DNA of 62,490 nucleotides from Endozoicomonas acroporae (GTDB taxonomy: Bacteria; Pseudomonadota; Gammaproteobacteria; Pseudomonadales; Endozoicomonadaceae), in assembly GCF_002864045.1 (NCBI RefSeq), contig NZ_PJPV01000022.1, positions 1 through 62,490 on the forward strand, written 5' to 3'. Below are positions 17,040 to 25,092 of this stretch, piece after piece. A model generated the notes under the pieces. The model did no database searches. It saw only the letters and a list, made by a program, of their open reading frames with translations, and was not told the origin of the DNA. Positions within the stretch are counted from its first letter, which is position 1. Each line of letters opens with the position of its first letter. Both the position numbers and the translations under genes were made by a program.

Positions 17040-17561
17040 ATGAAGACTGACGACGATGATCGTACCATAAAGAACAGTGCTTATGCTCAGTGGCCAGCAG
17101 TGCAACGTGGCAGGGTTAATTTCATCGCTCTTATCCTGGCGGGGGTTGTCATGCTTGCTATTGCAGGTGGTGCAACATATTGGTTTTTTTTCCGGGAGGA
17201 TGACGACTCACTATCGCCAGTGCCCACTGTCGCGTCACCGGGACCTGCGCAATATCTGTCGTTTAAAGATATGATCGTCAATCTGGCTAATGATGAAACC
17301 TATGAACTCCATTATATGCAGTTATCCGTTTCTATCATGACCCGAAAAAGCAAATGCCTTGAACAAATGGAAATGAATCGACCGGTCATTCTCAATGCCA
17401 TGCTTGACCAGCTGTCATCCTGGACATTCGAGGATGTGATGATCACGGGAAATCGGGAGGAATTGCGGAAACAGCTTCTGACTACGGTTCGACACAGGAC
17501 GGGGCTATCACTTACTAAGGGGGTAGAGGATGTCTTCATCATTAATATGGTGATTCAGTAA
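17040..17561 (+). CDS. fliL: Flagellar basal body-associated protein FliL
   Basis: FliL is a single-pass inner-membrane protein that surrounds the stator and raises motor torque. One membrane helix (FIALILAGVVMLAIAGGATY) lies at about residues 27-46 after a short charged N-terminus. The periplasmic FliL domain follows (YLSFKDMIVNLANDETYELH, YMQLSVSIMTRKSKCLEQ, and a final 'TGLSLTKGVEDVFIINMVIQ'). The ATG at 17040 behind GAAGAGA is preferred to the longer reading from 16950, which overlaps fliK. At 173 aa it is of normal size. Confidence 0.85.
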   Translation: MKTDDDDRTIKNSAYAQWPAVQRGRVNFIALILAGVVMLAIAGGATYWFFFREDDDSLSPVPTVASPGPAQYLSFKDMIVNLANDETYELHYMQLSVSIMTRKSKCLEQMEMNRPVILNAMLDQLSSWTFEDVMITGNREELRKQLLTTVRHRTGLSLTKGVEDVFIINMVIQ

Positions 17562-17570
17562 TCACACAAC

Positions 17571-17702
17571 GAATTGTCCCGGAATAACTTCCTCTTTTTT
17601 GCCACGGAGGCACGGATTTTTTGCCACGGAGGCACAGAGGAAAAGATTTTTTCTTTTCTCCGTGTCTCCGTGTCTCCGTGGCAAGGTTTTATCTTTAGTA
17701 TT
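17571..17702. repeat. Partial MITE-like element, family 2, copy D (fliL-motA)
   Basis: It starts GAATTGTCCCGGAATAACTT and holds a hairpin with a duplicated left arm (TTGCCACGGAGGCACGGATT then TTTTGCCACGGAGGCACAGA). The right inverted end is missing or decayed. It fills the gap where lateral clusters of vibrios have the sigma factor gene lafS (fliA), which is absent here. Confidence 0.8.
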
Positions 17703-17722
17703 AACAACGTACCGAGTTTTGC

Positions 17723-18592
17723 ATGCTATTGAGAGTCGCTGGCTTTGCCATCCTGTTTCTGAGTGTTTTTGGCGGGTTTGTCATGGCCGGCGGCAAGCTG
17801 CTGGCACTGTGGCAACCCCCTGAGATTCTTATCATCCTCGGTGCCGCGATCGGTGCTTTTGTGATTTCCAACCCGGCCACTGTCCAGAGAATGACCCTCA
17901 CTCATCTGAAATACGTACTGATCAGAAATAAAGAGTTCGACAAAGCCTTCTTTATGGATTTGCTGGCCCTGCTGTTCCGCCTGATTGAAACCCGGCATCG
18001 AAAGGGCGTGAACGCCATTGAAGACGATATTGAAACGCCGGAAAGCAGTGAGCTGTTTCAGAGTTATCAGCGCATCATATCCCATCCACGACTGCTCTAT
18101 TTTATCACCGATAATTTACGGATTACCGGTATGGGCAGTATGCCCGGACATGCCTTTGAAGGTTTGATGGAAAGTGAGATAGAAACCCTGGAAGAGGATC
18201 TGAAACGCCCGGCAAAAGCACTGAACACTATTGCTGATGCCTGCCCCGGCTTTGGTATTGTGGCCGCGGTGATGGGCATCGTGGTGACTATGGGTGCGAT
18301 GGATGGGCCGGTAGAGCTGATTGGGGTCAAGGTAGCAGCAGCACTGGTGGGTACCTTTTTGGGTATATTGCTGTGCTACGGTATTTTTGGCCCCCTGGCC
18401 GCAGCGCTGGAAAGTACTGAGCAGAGTGAAATGCTGGCGTTTGAATGTGTCAAAATGACTTTGCTTGCCAGCCACTCAGGGCTGGCACCGATTACCGCCG
18501 TGGATTCAGGGCGGCGGCTGCTTTATAAAGAGTTACGCCCTACATTCCCGGAATTGGAGGATTTGCTGCAATCCCTGAGGGCTAGCCATTAA
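17723..18592 (+). CDS. motA: Flagellar motor stator protein MotA (LafT-like)
   Basis: MotA, 289 aa, forms the ion-channel stator ring with MotB. Four membrane segments are visible: residues 3-22, 29-49, around 172-192 and 201-222. The cytoplasmic loop carries the charged residues that contact FliG. The family signature 'ACPGFGIVAAVMGIVVTMGA' with the conserved proline is intact, as is VGTFLGILLCYGIFGPLA. Its length and sequence type are those of the E. coli/LafT proton-driven class rather than shorter PomA types; the ion is inferred. Its stop overlaps the motB start (TAATG). Confidence 0.93.
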   Translation: MLLRVAGFAILFLSVFGGFVMAGGKLLALWQPPEILIILGAAIGAFVISNPATVQRMTLTHLKYVLIRNKEFDKAFFMDLLALLFRLIETRHRKGVNAIEDDIETPESSELFQSYQRIISHPRLLYFITDNLRITGMGSMPGHAFEGLMESEIETLEEDLKRPAKALNTIADACPGFGIVAAVMGIVVTMGAMDGPVELIGVKVAAALVGTFLGILLCYGIFGPLAAALESTEQSEMLAFECVKMTLLASHSGLAPITAVDSGRRLLYKELRPTFPELEDLLQSLRASH

Positions 18593-19545
18593 TGGCCAGG
18601 GCTCCAGAGAGCAATCAGCCGATTGTGGTCCGTCGGGGGCGCACTGCCAACGGCAATGCGCACCATGGCGGCAGCTGGAAAGTGGCTTTTGCCGATTTTG
18701 CCATGGCCATGATGGCCCTGTTCCTGGTGCTCTGGCTGGTGGCCGCGACTACACCCGTGCAAAAGGAAGCCATTGCCACCTATTTTTCCAATCCGGGTCT
18801 TCTCAACCGTGTTAGCAGTAACTCGCCGGTGGAGATGCAGGGAGAGCGCTCGATATTACCGGGAATACCAGTGCAGATACGGCCAAAGCCCTCCGGTATG
18901 ACGGGTATTGAGCTTGCCGGTCATAACACTGCCAGTGCCGAGGGCATCGCTGCCATTGTGCTCGGATTATCCAAACTGCCGAAAGAACAGGCCATCAAGG
19001 CAAAAGACATTCAGCTGCGGGCCTGGCCCAGGATGATTCTTATGACACTGGCTCAGGCCAGAATCGGTCCCATGTTTCCACAGGGAAGCAGGCACCTGGT
19101 ACCATTTTATGAAGATTTTCTAATCGCCCTGGCCCAGGTGCTGGCAAAACTGCCCTTCAAAATCATTATTACCGGGCACTCCGATGGTGTCATTGGTTCT
19201 GACCTTGATAATACCCCGGAATCCACCCGGAAAAACTGGGAGCTTTCCGGACAACGGGCCGAAACAGTCAGGAAAGTCATTGTTTTCACCGGAGTGCCGG
19301 AAGATCAGATACTGTTAGTAGCAGCCATGGGGGCAAACCAGCCTATTCCGGGGCTGGATCCGGAGTCAGGATTAAACCGCCGGGTCGACTTTATGCTGGT
19401 TCCCCAACAAGATGCCAGATCGTTGAGTCAGCAGTTCCAGCACAAACGGCATACAGAAAAAGCCCCCCCACCGGTGCCTTCATCGGACATGGATAAAGCC
19501 ATTCAGCAGGCCCGGGATAATCGCTATCCGCAACCTTCAAAGTGA
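18592..19545 (+). CDS. motB: Flagellar motor stator protein MotB (LafU-like)
   Basis: MotB, 317 aa, anchors the stator to peptidoglycan. A short cytoplasmic N-terminus leads into one membrane helix with the ion-binding aspartate D35 in FADFAMAMMALFLVLWLVAA. The plug region follows. The OmpA-like peptidoglycan-binding domain occupies about residues 180-275 (IIITGHSDGVIGSDLDNTPE, 'NWELSGQRAETVRKVI' and 'GLNRRVDFML'). It is translationally coupled to motA and is the last gene of the rightward flagellar run. I see no clear Rho-independent terminator after it. Confidence 0.93.
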   Translation: MARAPESNQPIVVRRGRTANGNAHHGGSWKVAFADFAMAMMALFLVLWLVAATTPVQKEAIATYFSNPGLLNRVSSNSPVEMQGERSILPGIPVQIRPKPSGMTGIELAGHNTASAEGIAAIVLGLSKLPKEQAIKAKDIQLRAWPRMILMTLAQARIGPMFPQGSRHLVPFYEDFLIALAQVLAKLPFKIIITGHSDGVIGSDLDNTPESTRKNWELSGQRAETVRKVIVFTGVPEDQILLVAAMGANQPIPGLDPESGLNRRVDFMLVPQQDARSLSQQFQHKRHTEKAPPPVPSSDMDKAIQQARDNRYPQPSK

Positions 19546-19648
19546 ACAACTTTCAACATTTCCAGCGCCTGCAGGAGCATGAGCGTTCAGAGCGGCATCC
19601 GCATTATCCCCAGATGACTTAACAGGACTTTATCCCGATAATCGGCCC

Positions 19649-20314
19649 ATGAATGATACTTTTATTGTCCCCTGCTGCAACGAGCCATTGTCGGAGCTTT
19701 ACCGCGATGAGTGCATTGTTGTGGTGAATAAACCGGCAGGCCTGCTCAGTGTTCCCGGCAAGCCACCCAATCATAACGACAGCGCACTGTCACGGCTGCA
19801 GACCATCAACCCGCAAACCCGTGTCGTCCATCGGCTGGATATGTCTACCTCTGGCCTGATGGTCTTCGGACTGGATGCCGACAGCCATCGTGCCTTAAGC
19901 CGTCAGTTTCAGGACCGTACCGTTGCCAAGGAATATATTGCCGAAGTGTGGGGAAAACTTGCGCAGCCGGAAGGAAAAGTAGAGCTGCCTCTGCGCTGTG
20001 ACTGGCCAAACCGGCCGAAACAGATAGTTGACCATGAACTGGGCAAACCATCACTGACCCACTTTCAAGTGATTGACAATCAGAGACCGGCATTTGACCG
20101 GGTACTGCTTAAACCGGTGACCGGTCGCTCCCATCAGTTAAGAGTTCACCTGGCTGAACTTGGCCACCCCATTCTGGGCTGTGAGTTTTATGCCCACCCG
20201 GCTGCCCGGCAGGCCAGTCAACGCCTGAACCTGCATGCCACAAGACTGGGCTTTACTCACCCTTTAACCGGGGAGCCAATGGTGTTTGTGTCGGAAGCGC
20301 CTTTCTCGGTTTAA
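19649..20314 (+). CDS. rluA: 23S rRNA/tRNA pseudouridine synthase RluA
   Basis: RluA makes pseudouridine at position 746 of 23S rRNA and position 32 of several tRNAs. The 221-aa protein has the family motif RVVHRLDMSTSGLMVFGLDA with the catalytic aspartate at D64, the same position as in E. coli RluA (219 aa). Other conserved blocks are VVVNKPAGLLSVPGK near the start and 'KPVTGRSHQLRVHLAELGHP' near residue 155. There is no N-terminal S4 domain, as expected for RluA. It lies about 100 bp downstream of motB and is probably a separate unit. Confidence 0.93.
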   Translation: MNDTFIVPCCNEPLSELYRDECIVVVNKPAGLLSVPGKPPNHNDSALSRLQTINPQTRVVHRLDMSTSGLMVFGLDADSHRALSRQFQDRTVAKEYIAEVWGKLAQPEGKVELPLRCDWPNRPKQIVDHELGKPSLTHFQVIDNQRPAFDRVLLKPVTGRSHQLRVHLAELGHPILGCEFYAHPAARQASQRLNLHATRLGFTHPLTGEPMVFVSEAPFSV

Positions 20315-20352
20315 GCCAGCTGTTCACGGCTTTCTACATTGAGGGTGTTTCT

Positions 20353-20751
20353 TTACTCGCTGGCCCATGACGTATCAGCCATACGCGGGTCGTCGATCCG
20401 CTGGCCGAAGCAGTTGTAACGTTGCTCCTGTACCTGACGGAACATGAATGGCTCGAACAACATACGGTATATTTTGCTGGCGGTGCCACCATTGATGGTT
20501 TTTCTCGGGCGGCTTTCGATCAGTTTTTCCGCTTCCAGTTTTTTCAGGCCGAGATTGACTGTGGCAGGATTGATTCCCAATGTTTTAGCCAGCCTCAATT
20601 GACTGGGCCAGCACTCCCCTTCACTATTGGCGTAGCTGGCCAGCACGATCAATAAGAGTTTTTGTGTCGTGCTCAGATTTTCCATGCCGTTAAAATTCAG
20701 TTCCACCTTAATCAATTTTACCGCTCCAATTGTGTAGGCGAACGAAATCAT
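20353..20751 (-). CDS. Small winged-helix/HTH DNA-binding protein
   Basis: This 132-aa protein has one helix-turn-helix domain at about residues 26-90 (STTQKLLLIVLASYANSEGE, CWPSQLRLAKTLGINPATVN, then LGLKKLEAEKLIESRPRK). The pattern is that of HTH_36-type domains found in plasmid and phage replication proteins and some regulators. ATG 20751 is preceded by GGAG at a good distance; ATG 20685 would remove 22 residues. The region upstream contains a possible antisense RNA. Its function is not known to me; a regulator or a shortened replication initiator are both possible. Confidence 0.65.
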   Translation of the reverse strand: MISFAYTIGAVKLIKVELNFNGMENLSTTQKLLLIVLASYANSEGECWPSQLRLAKTLGINPATVNLGLKKLEAEKLIESRPRKTINGGTASKIYRMLFEPFMFRQVQEQRYNCFGQRIDDPRMADTSWASE

Positions 20752-20754
20752 TGC

Positions 20755-20837
20755 TATACTGCTCCGCGAGCATCAGCTCATTGTTTGAAGTGAAACCCGG
20801 TTAGGAGTGCCACCTCCGTTCGAGCCGGGTTTTTTCT
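20755..20837 (+). ncRNA. Candidate small antisense RNA with own promoter and terminator
   Basis: An extended -10 box (TGCTATACT, ending 20760) would start a plus-strand transcript near 20767. A nested hairpin, AACCCGG...CCGGGTT with inner GGAG(TGCCAC)CTCC, followed by a T-run at 20830-20836, is a good Rho-independent terminator. The resulting ~70-nt RNA would be antisense to the leader of the leftward HTH gene, if that mRNA starts upstream of 20837. No strong -35 is seen. Confidence 0.45.
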
Positions 20838-21068
20838 TGCCTGAAAAACATAGTCGAGGGTTTTGGGATCGCAAGAAAAACAGGTATTTTTTTGAGCAAC
20901 ACCCTGTATTGTTTCAGCAGCTTTAGCCCTATTGTCTGAGCCAAGACAAACAAGATCAGTTAACAATATAAATAAACAAGTGTGTCATGCTGCGGGGCGG
21001 CCATCCGCTGGCAATTGGTTTTTTTTAAGCTACCCTGTGTGCCACAACCAACATTCTGGAGGCCTGTC

Positions 21069-21215
21069 ATGTTGAACAAAGAACGCTACGAATTGTTGGT
21101 GGATATCGGTGCTGACATAGATCGCAGCAAGTACCCTTCGTCCGTGCATCCTGAGCGGAGCCGAAGGGCGCTCAGGGTGAGCGGAGAGTGCGCATCAAAT
21201 GTCGGAATTATTTAG
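21069..21215 (+). pseudogene. Short gene start interrupted by repeat fragment
   Basis: An ATG at 21069 with a good GGAGG site begins MLNKERYELLVDIGADIDRS, then runs within about 22 codons into a fragment of palindromic family 1 and stops at 21215. The good ribosome-binding site and the abrupt change suggest the 5' end of a gene cut by a repeat insertion and deletion. I do not recognise the protein. The rest of 20840-21068 holds one GCGGGGCGGCCATCC word (20992-21006), also found in tandem at 49575, and no other gene. Confidence 0.35.
21134..21200. repeat. End fragment of palindromic element, family 1
   Basis: The stretch CCCTTCGTCCGTGCATCCTG, then AGCGGAGCCGAAGGGCGCTC, matches the right half of the copy at 2578-2774 at about 2702-2758. 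The terminal inverted repeat is incomplete. It lies between the small broken gene and the ybiT stop. Confidence 0.7.
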
Positions 21216-22805
21216 TTACTCAATTCCCTGACTGCGCAGGTAATCATCATAAGTACCGTGGAAGTCGACAATACCGGTATCCTTGATTTCGATAATCCGG
21301 GTAGCCAGCGATGAGACGAACTGACGGTCATGGGAGACAAAAATCAGGGTGCCTTTGTAGTTTTCCAACGCCAGGTTCAGTGACTCGATGGACTCCATAT
21401 CCATGTGGTTGGTTGGCTCATCCATCAGCAGAATATTGGGGCGTTGCTGGCTCAGCTTGCCAAACAGCATACGGCCTTGCTCACCACCGGAAATAACCCG
21501 TACGGATTTTTTCAGGTCGCTCTGGGAGAACAGCATCCGGCCCAGCACGCCACGAATCACCTGTTCATCGTCGCCTTCCTTCATCCACTGGCTCATCCAG
21601 TCGAACAGGTTCATATCCATATCAAAGTCAGCACTGTGATTCTGAGCGTAGTAACCGATATTGGCATTTTCTGACCACTGGATAGTACCCGTACGCGGTT
21701 CCATGTTGCCTGCCAATGTGTGCAGCAATGTGGTTTTACCGACACCGTTCTGGCCAATGATGGCAATACGCTCACCCACTTCAACCATCAGGTTGACTTT
21801 GCTGAACAGATCTTCTTCATAGCCCTGGCTTAGCTTTTCCACCACCAGCGCATTACGGAACAGCTTCTTCTCCTGCTCAAAGCGGATAAACGGATTCTGG
21901 CGGCTGGAAGGTTTGATTTCTGTCAGTTGAATCTTATCGATCTGTTTGGCCCTGGAAGTCGCCTGTCGTGCTTTGGACGCATTGGCAGAGAAGCGGCTGA
22001 CAAAGGACTGTAACTCGGCAATCTGGGCTTTTTTGCGGGCATTATCGGCCTGCAGGCGCTCCCGGGCCGCAGTGGCTGCGGTCATATACTCATCGTAATT
22101 ACCGGGCATCAACTGCAGCTTGCCGTAATCCAGGTCCGCCATGTGGGTACAGACACTGTTCAGGAAGTGACGGTCGTGAGAGATGATGATCATGGTGCAG
22201 TCACGCTGCTTGAGGATCTCTTCCAGCCAGCGGATCGCATTAATATCGAGGTTGTTGGTGGGTTCGTCCAACAGCATGATTTCCGGGTCGGCAAACAGTA
22301 CCTGGGCCAGCAGCACACGCAGCTTCCAGCCCGGCGCAACGGCACTCATCAGCCCGTAATGCTGTTCAATGGGAATATCCAGCCCCAGCAGCAGTTCGCC
22401 TGCACGGGCTTCAGCGGAATAGCCATCCATCTCACCAAACTGAACTTCAAGGTCGGCAACCCGCATGCCTTCTTCTTCGGTCATTTCAGTTTTGGCGTAA
22501 ATAGCATCCCGTTCGGCTTTTACTTTCCAGAGCTCGGCATGCCCCATAATCACCGTATCGATCACCGTGTAGTGTTCATAGGCAAACTGATCCTGACTCA
22601 GCTTGGCCATACGTTCATGGGGGTCTTTGCTGACAGTGCCGGATGTTGGCTCCAGCTCTCGACCCAGAATTTTCATGAACGTCGATTTACCACAACCGTT
22701 GGCACCAATGAGTCCATAACGGTTACCTTCGCCAAACTTGACGGATATATCCTCAAACAGGGGCTTGTCACCGAACTGCATGGTCACGTTAGAAGTTATC
22801 AGCAT
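21216..22805 (-). CDS. ybiT: ABC-F family ATPase YbiT
   Basis: This 529-aa soluble protein has two ABC cassettes and no membrane domain. Its class (ABC-F) binds the ribosome and tunes translation rather than transporting anything. Walker A motifs are GANGCGKST (about 34-42) and GQNGVGKTT (about 353-361). Walker B motifs are '[13 protein letters not shown]' and '[13 protein letters not shown]'. The linker between the cassettes ([20 protein letters not shown] and on) is the basic helical arm. Length, and the degenerate first signature '[15 protein letters not shown]', match E. coli YbiT (530 aa). Confidence 0.93.
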   Translation of the reverse strand: MLITSNVTMQFGDKPLFEDISVKFGEGNRYGLIGANGCGKSTFMKILGRELEPTSGTVSKDPHERMAKLSQDQFAYEHYTVIDTVIMGHAELWKVKAERDAIYAKTEMTEEEGMRVADLEVQFGEMDGYSAEARAGELLLGLDIPIEQHYGLMSAVAPGWKLRVLLAQVLFADPEIMLLDEPTNNLDINAIRWLEEILKQRDCTMIIISHDRHFLNSVCTHMADLDYGKLQLMPGNYDEYMTAATAARERLQADNARKKAQIAELQSFVSRFSANASKARQATSRAKQIDKIQLTEIKPSSRQNPFIRFEQEKKLFRNALVVEKLSQGYEEDLFSKVNLMVEVGERIAIIGQNGVGKTTLLHTLAGNMEPRTGTIQWSENANIGYYAQNHSADFDMDMNLFDWMSQWMKEGDDEQVIRGVLGRMLFSQSDLKKSVRVISGGEQGRMLFGKLSQQRPNILLMDEPTNHMDMESIESLNLALENYKGTLIFVSHDRQFVSSLATRIIEIKDTGIVDFHGTYDDYLRSQGIE

Positions 22806-22877
22806 AACCTTTTGCTATCCTCTCTGGCGATCTGTCTGACCAGACCAACCACAATCATTAATAGGTAAACGGCAACT

Positions 22878-23666
22878 ATGACACAACCTGCCCAGACAGG
22901 GCGAGCGAAGGTCGTGCCGCGCCTCTATAGTTATCAAAGGTGCTCCATGCTTTCCCAGATTGATGGTGATACAGTTCGCCGTCAAACTGCCGCCGCCCGT
23001 GCATACGCTCAACAGGAAGGGCTTACCTTCTCCGACCAAACATTTTCTGATCTTGGTGTTTCCGGTTACAGGAATAAAAAACGGTCAGGGCTTGAGGCAT
23101 TGCTCCACGCTATCAATACAGGTGAAATCAAAGCCGGTGATGTAATCTTTCTGGAACATACCGACCGACTCAGCCGGAAAGGCTTCGACGATAGATATAG
23201 CCTCGTTCGGGAAATTGTCCAGACCGGAGTTTCCCTGTACGTTGATTCGGAGAAGCTCCTCCTCGACCGCAAAGCCCTTAATGATCTGGTATCGGTCATT
23301 CGTCTGGCAACGCTAGGCATACTCAGAATCAGCGAATAAATCCCGTCGCCTGCTTGAGACGAAAGGCGAGAAGCGCCGTTGGGTAATCGAAGGTGAAAAA
23401 CAGGCCCGCAGAAGGATCGCTCTGATGAATGCAACATGCCACCATTCAAGCACCTGCTTGACTGCGTGTTCCGCATGACTCGGAAAATGAAGGTCATCAA
23501 GCCATTTGCTGTTAAGCAAGATCAGGCAACCCTGCTTGCTGACATCAGGCAAAAGGAATCGGCATTGGAACAGGTACAGGCTGCCATTATCTCTGGTGTT
23601 AATGTGGCTGCCCTGATACAGACTTCCCAGAAACTTGAGGAAGAGATAAAGCGCCTTCAGGCCTGA
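22878..23666 (+). pseudogene. Frameshifted serine recombinase (resolvase-type)
   Basis: The first frame (22878-23339) gives a resolvase catalytic domain: RLYSYQRCSMLSQIDGDTVR with the nucleophile-type serine region, then 'FSDLGVSGYRNKKRSGLEAL', 'GDVIFLEHTDRLSRKGFDD' and SVIRLATLGILRISE. It stops early. The expected continuation 'SESANKSRRLLETKGEKRRW' is found one frame over from about 23322, and a third frame (23436-23666) gives a C-terminal coiled coil (RQKESALEQVQAAIISGVNV). At least two frame disruptions make it a decayed recombinase of a lost mobile element. Confidence 0.72.
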
Positions 23667-23846
23667 TATTGTACCCACTGAAGACAAGGACTATCTCCAG
23701 CTTGTAGTGGAATTTTTTGGCACATATCCATAATAGCCAGAGCAAATCCCTATGCCTGGTTAACATAAATATTGAATCGGTTGTCAGGAAGGAACTTTTA
23801 TAAAAAAAAGAGGTCTTTAGCTGAAATTCAAGAATTCAAGAATTCA

Positions 23847-24992
23847 ATGCATAGTCCTACTTTTTCTGCTCAATTAAATACAGCTTCTTCTAGCTTTTCT
23901 TATTTTCAAGATACGGCTTTTTCTGAGTCTGGCGCATCAGGTCTGGCCGTCTCACGTGAAGTTGTAGAAGCAGCTAAAATTCTATGTGCTATGCGTGCTG
24001 ATGAAATTACTGAAAACTTCCTTCAACGGCCAACGATGCCTTTTCATAATCCATTTGATGATTCCCGGCTGGGAAAAAGGTCAGTAGTGATCGTTGATGG
24101 CTGTACTGAAGAAGCTCTGACATTTGACTTAACGGTTAGAAGAAAGTTTCAGAATAATGATCACCCTTCCAAATATATTACTGATAATGAACGTTTTTCG
24201 ATCCAGTCCAGTTTAGATTCAGGTAAATCAACCTCACAAAGCTCATCAGTTGTTGAAAACAACCTTCATCAACCGGTAAAAAGTTCTGATCAAGAGTGTG
24301 TTGATACTTTATTAAAATCAACAGCTTTAAAATCAACAGCACCCATTGCGACTACTATACCTCAACCAGGTAGTTTGCAGCTTCAACAACACGCATTTCT
24401 TGCAGTGAGAGGGTTTGGCACAGAACACCCTGCGTTTCATAGCCAATACCAAACCCGCACTTCTGCAAGGTGTGAAATTGATTCATCAGGCGATTTAGCC
24501 CATGCAGAAGTTGAGCCGTCTTATGAAAGTTGCCTCTTACCAATTGAGCGCCAAAGGAAGCGTCATAAGGATCCCGCTTACGCAGAGCGCAACAGGGAAC
24601 GTCAAAGGAAGCGTCGTAAGGATCCCGCTTACGCAGAGCGCAACAGGAAGCGTCAAAGGGAGCGACGCAAAGATCCCGCTTATGTAGAGCGCGAAAGAAA
24701 ACTCAAAAGGGAGCGCTACCAGAATGACCCCGCTTTCGCAGAGCGCCAAAGGGAGCGCCAAAGGGAGCGCCGGAAAAAACTTTGTGAAAATCCCGCTTAC
24801 ATAGAGCGCGAAAGGAAGCGCCTGAGGGAGCGCTACAAGAATGATCCCGATTACGCCGAGCGCCAAAGGAAGCGCCAAAGGGAGCGCCAAAGGGAGCGCC
24901 AAAGGGAGCGCCAAAGGGAGCGCCGGAAAAAACTTTGTGAAGATCCCGCTTACAGAGCGCCAAAGGGAGCGCTACAAGAATGCTCCTCCTAA
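23847..24992 (+). CDS. Unknown protein with basic RER-type repeats, 3' frameshifted
   Basis: I do not recognise the family. Residues 1-235 (from ATG 23847) are Ser/Thr/Gln-rich without repeats or signal peptide. The C-terminal ~130 residues are seven imperfect units of 17-21 residues with the core 'RQRERRKDPAYAER', extremely rich in Arg and Glu and likely helical and nucleic-acid-binding. In the last unit, two bases are missing after GATCCCGCTTAC, so the frame shifts and ends at 24992; the original frame would read on (AERQRERYKNAP) to about 25035 in the adjacent IS end. TTG 23772 is a possible earlier start. Confidence 0.6.
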   Translation: MHSPTFSAQLNTASSSFSYFQDTAFSESGASGLAVSREVVEAAKILCAMRADEITENFLQRPTMPFHNPFDDSRLGKRSVVIVDGCTEEALTFDLTVRRKFQNNDHPSKYITDNERFSIQSSLDSGKSTSQSSSVVENNLHQPVKSSDQECVDTLLKSTALKSTAPIATTIPQPGSLQLQQHAFLAVRGFGTEHPAFHSQYQTRTSARCEIDSSGDLAHAEVEPSYESCLLPIERQRKRHKDPAYAERNRERQRKRRKDPAYAERNRKRQRERRKDPAYVERERKLKRERYQNDPAFAERQRERQRERRKKLCENPAYIERERKRLRERYKNDPDYAERQRKRQRERQRERQRERQRERRKKLCEDPAYRAPKGALQECSS

Positions 24993-24999
24993 GCAGAGA

Positions 25000-25092
25000 C
25001 TGACACTCCCCGCCCTATCGGGCGAGGGTTCTTAGATCGCTCCAAGAACCTTCCTGCTTCAACACGCCTTCCCTAGATAGCGGTTTAAGCCG
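25000..25092 (-). ncRNA. Probable omega RNA (TnpB guide RNA) scaffold region
   Basis: In TnpB systems the guide RNA scaffold comes from the 3' end of tnpB and the right end of the element, with the guide just outside. Here two strong hairpins lie downstream of the tnpB stop: GATAGCGG-TTTAAG-CCGCTATC and, at 25008-25027, the right-end hairpin. This is position-based inference; the transcript's ends are not known. Confidence 0.45.

Noticed and set aside
20778..20966. 62-codon leftward frame annotated as a gene
   Set aside because: It has no recognised motif and crosses the terminator hairpin; I mention it only as a possible leader peptide in the antisense-RNA finding.
22143..22868. 241-codon open frame antisense to ybiT
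   Set aside because: It is a shadow of the strongly conserved ybiT gene on the other strand, has no ribosome-binding site and matches nothing I know.
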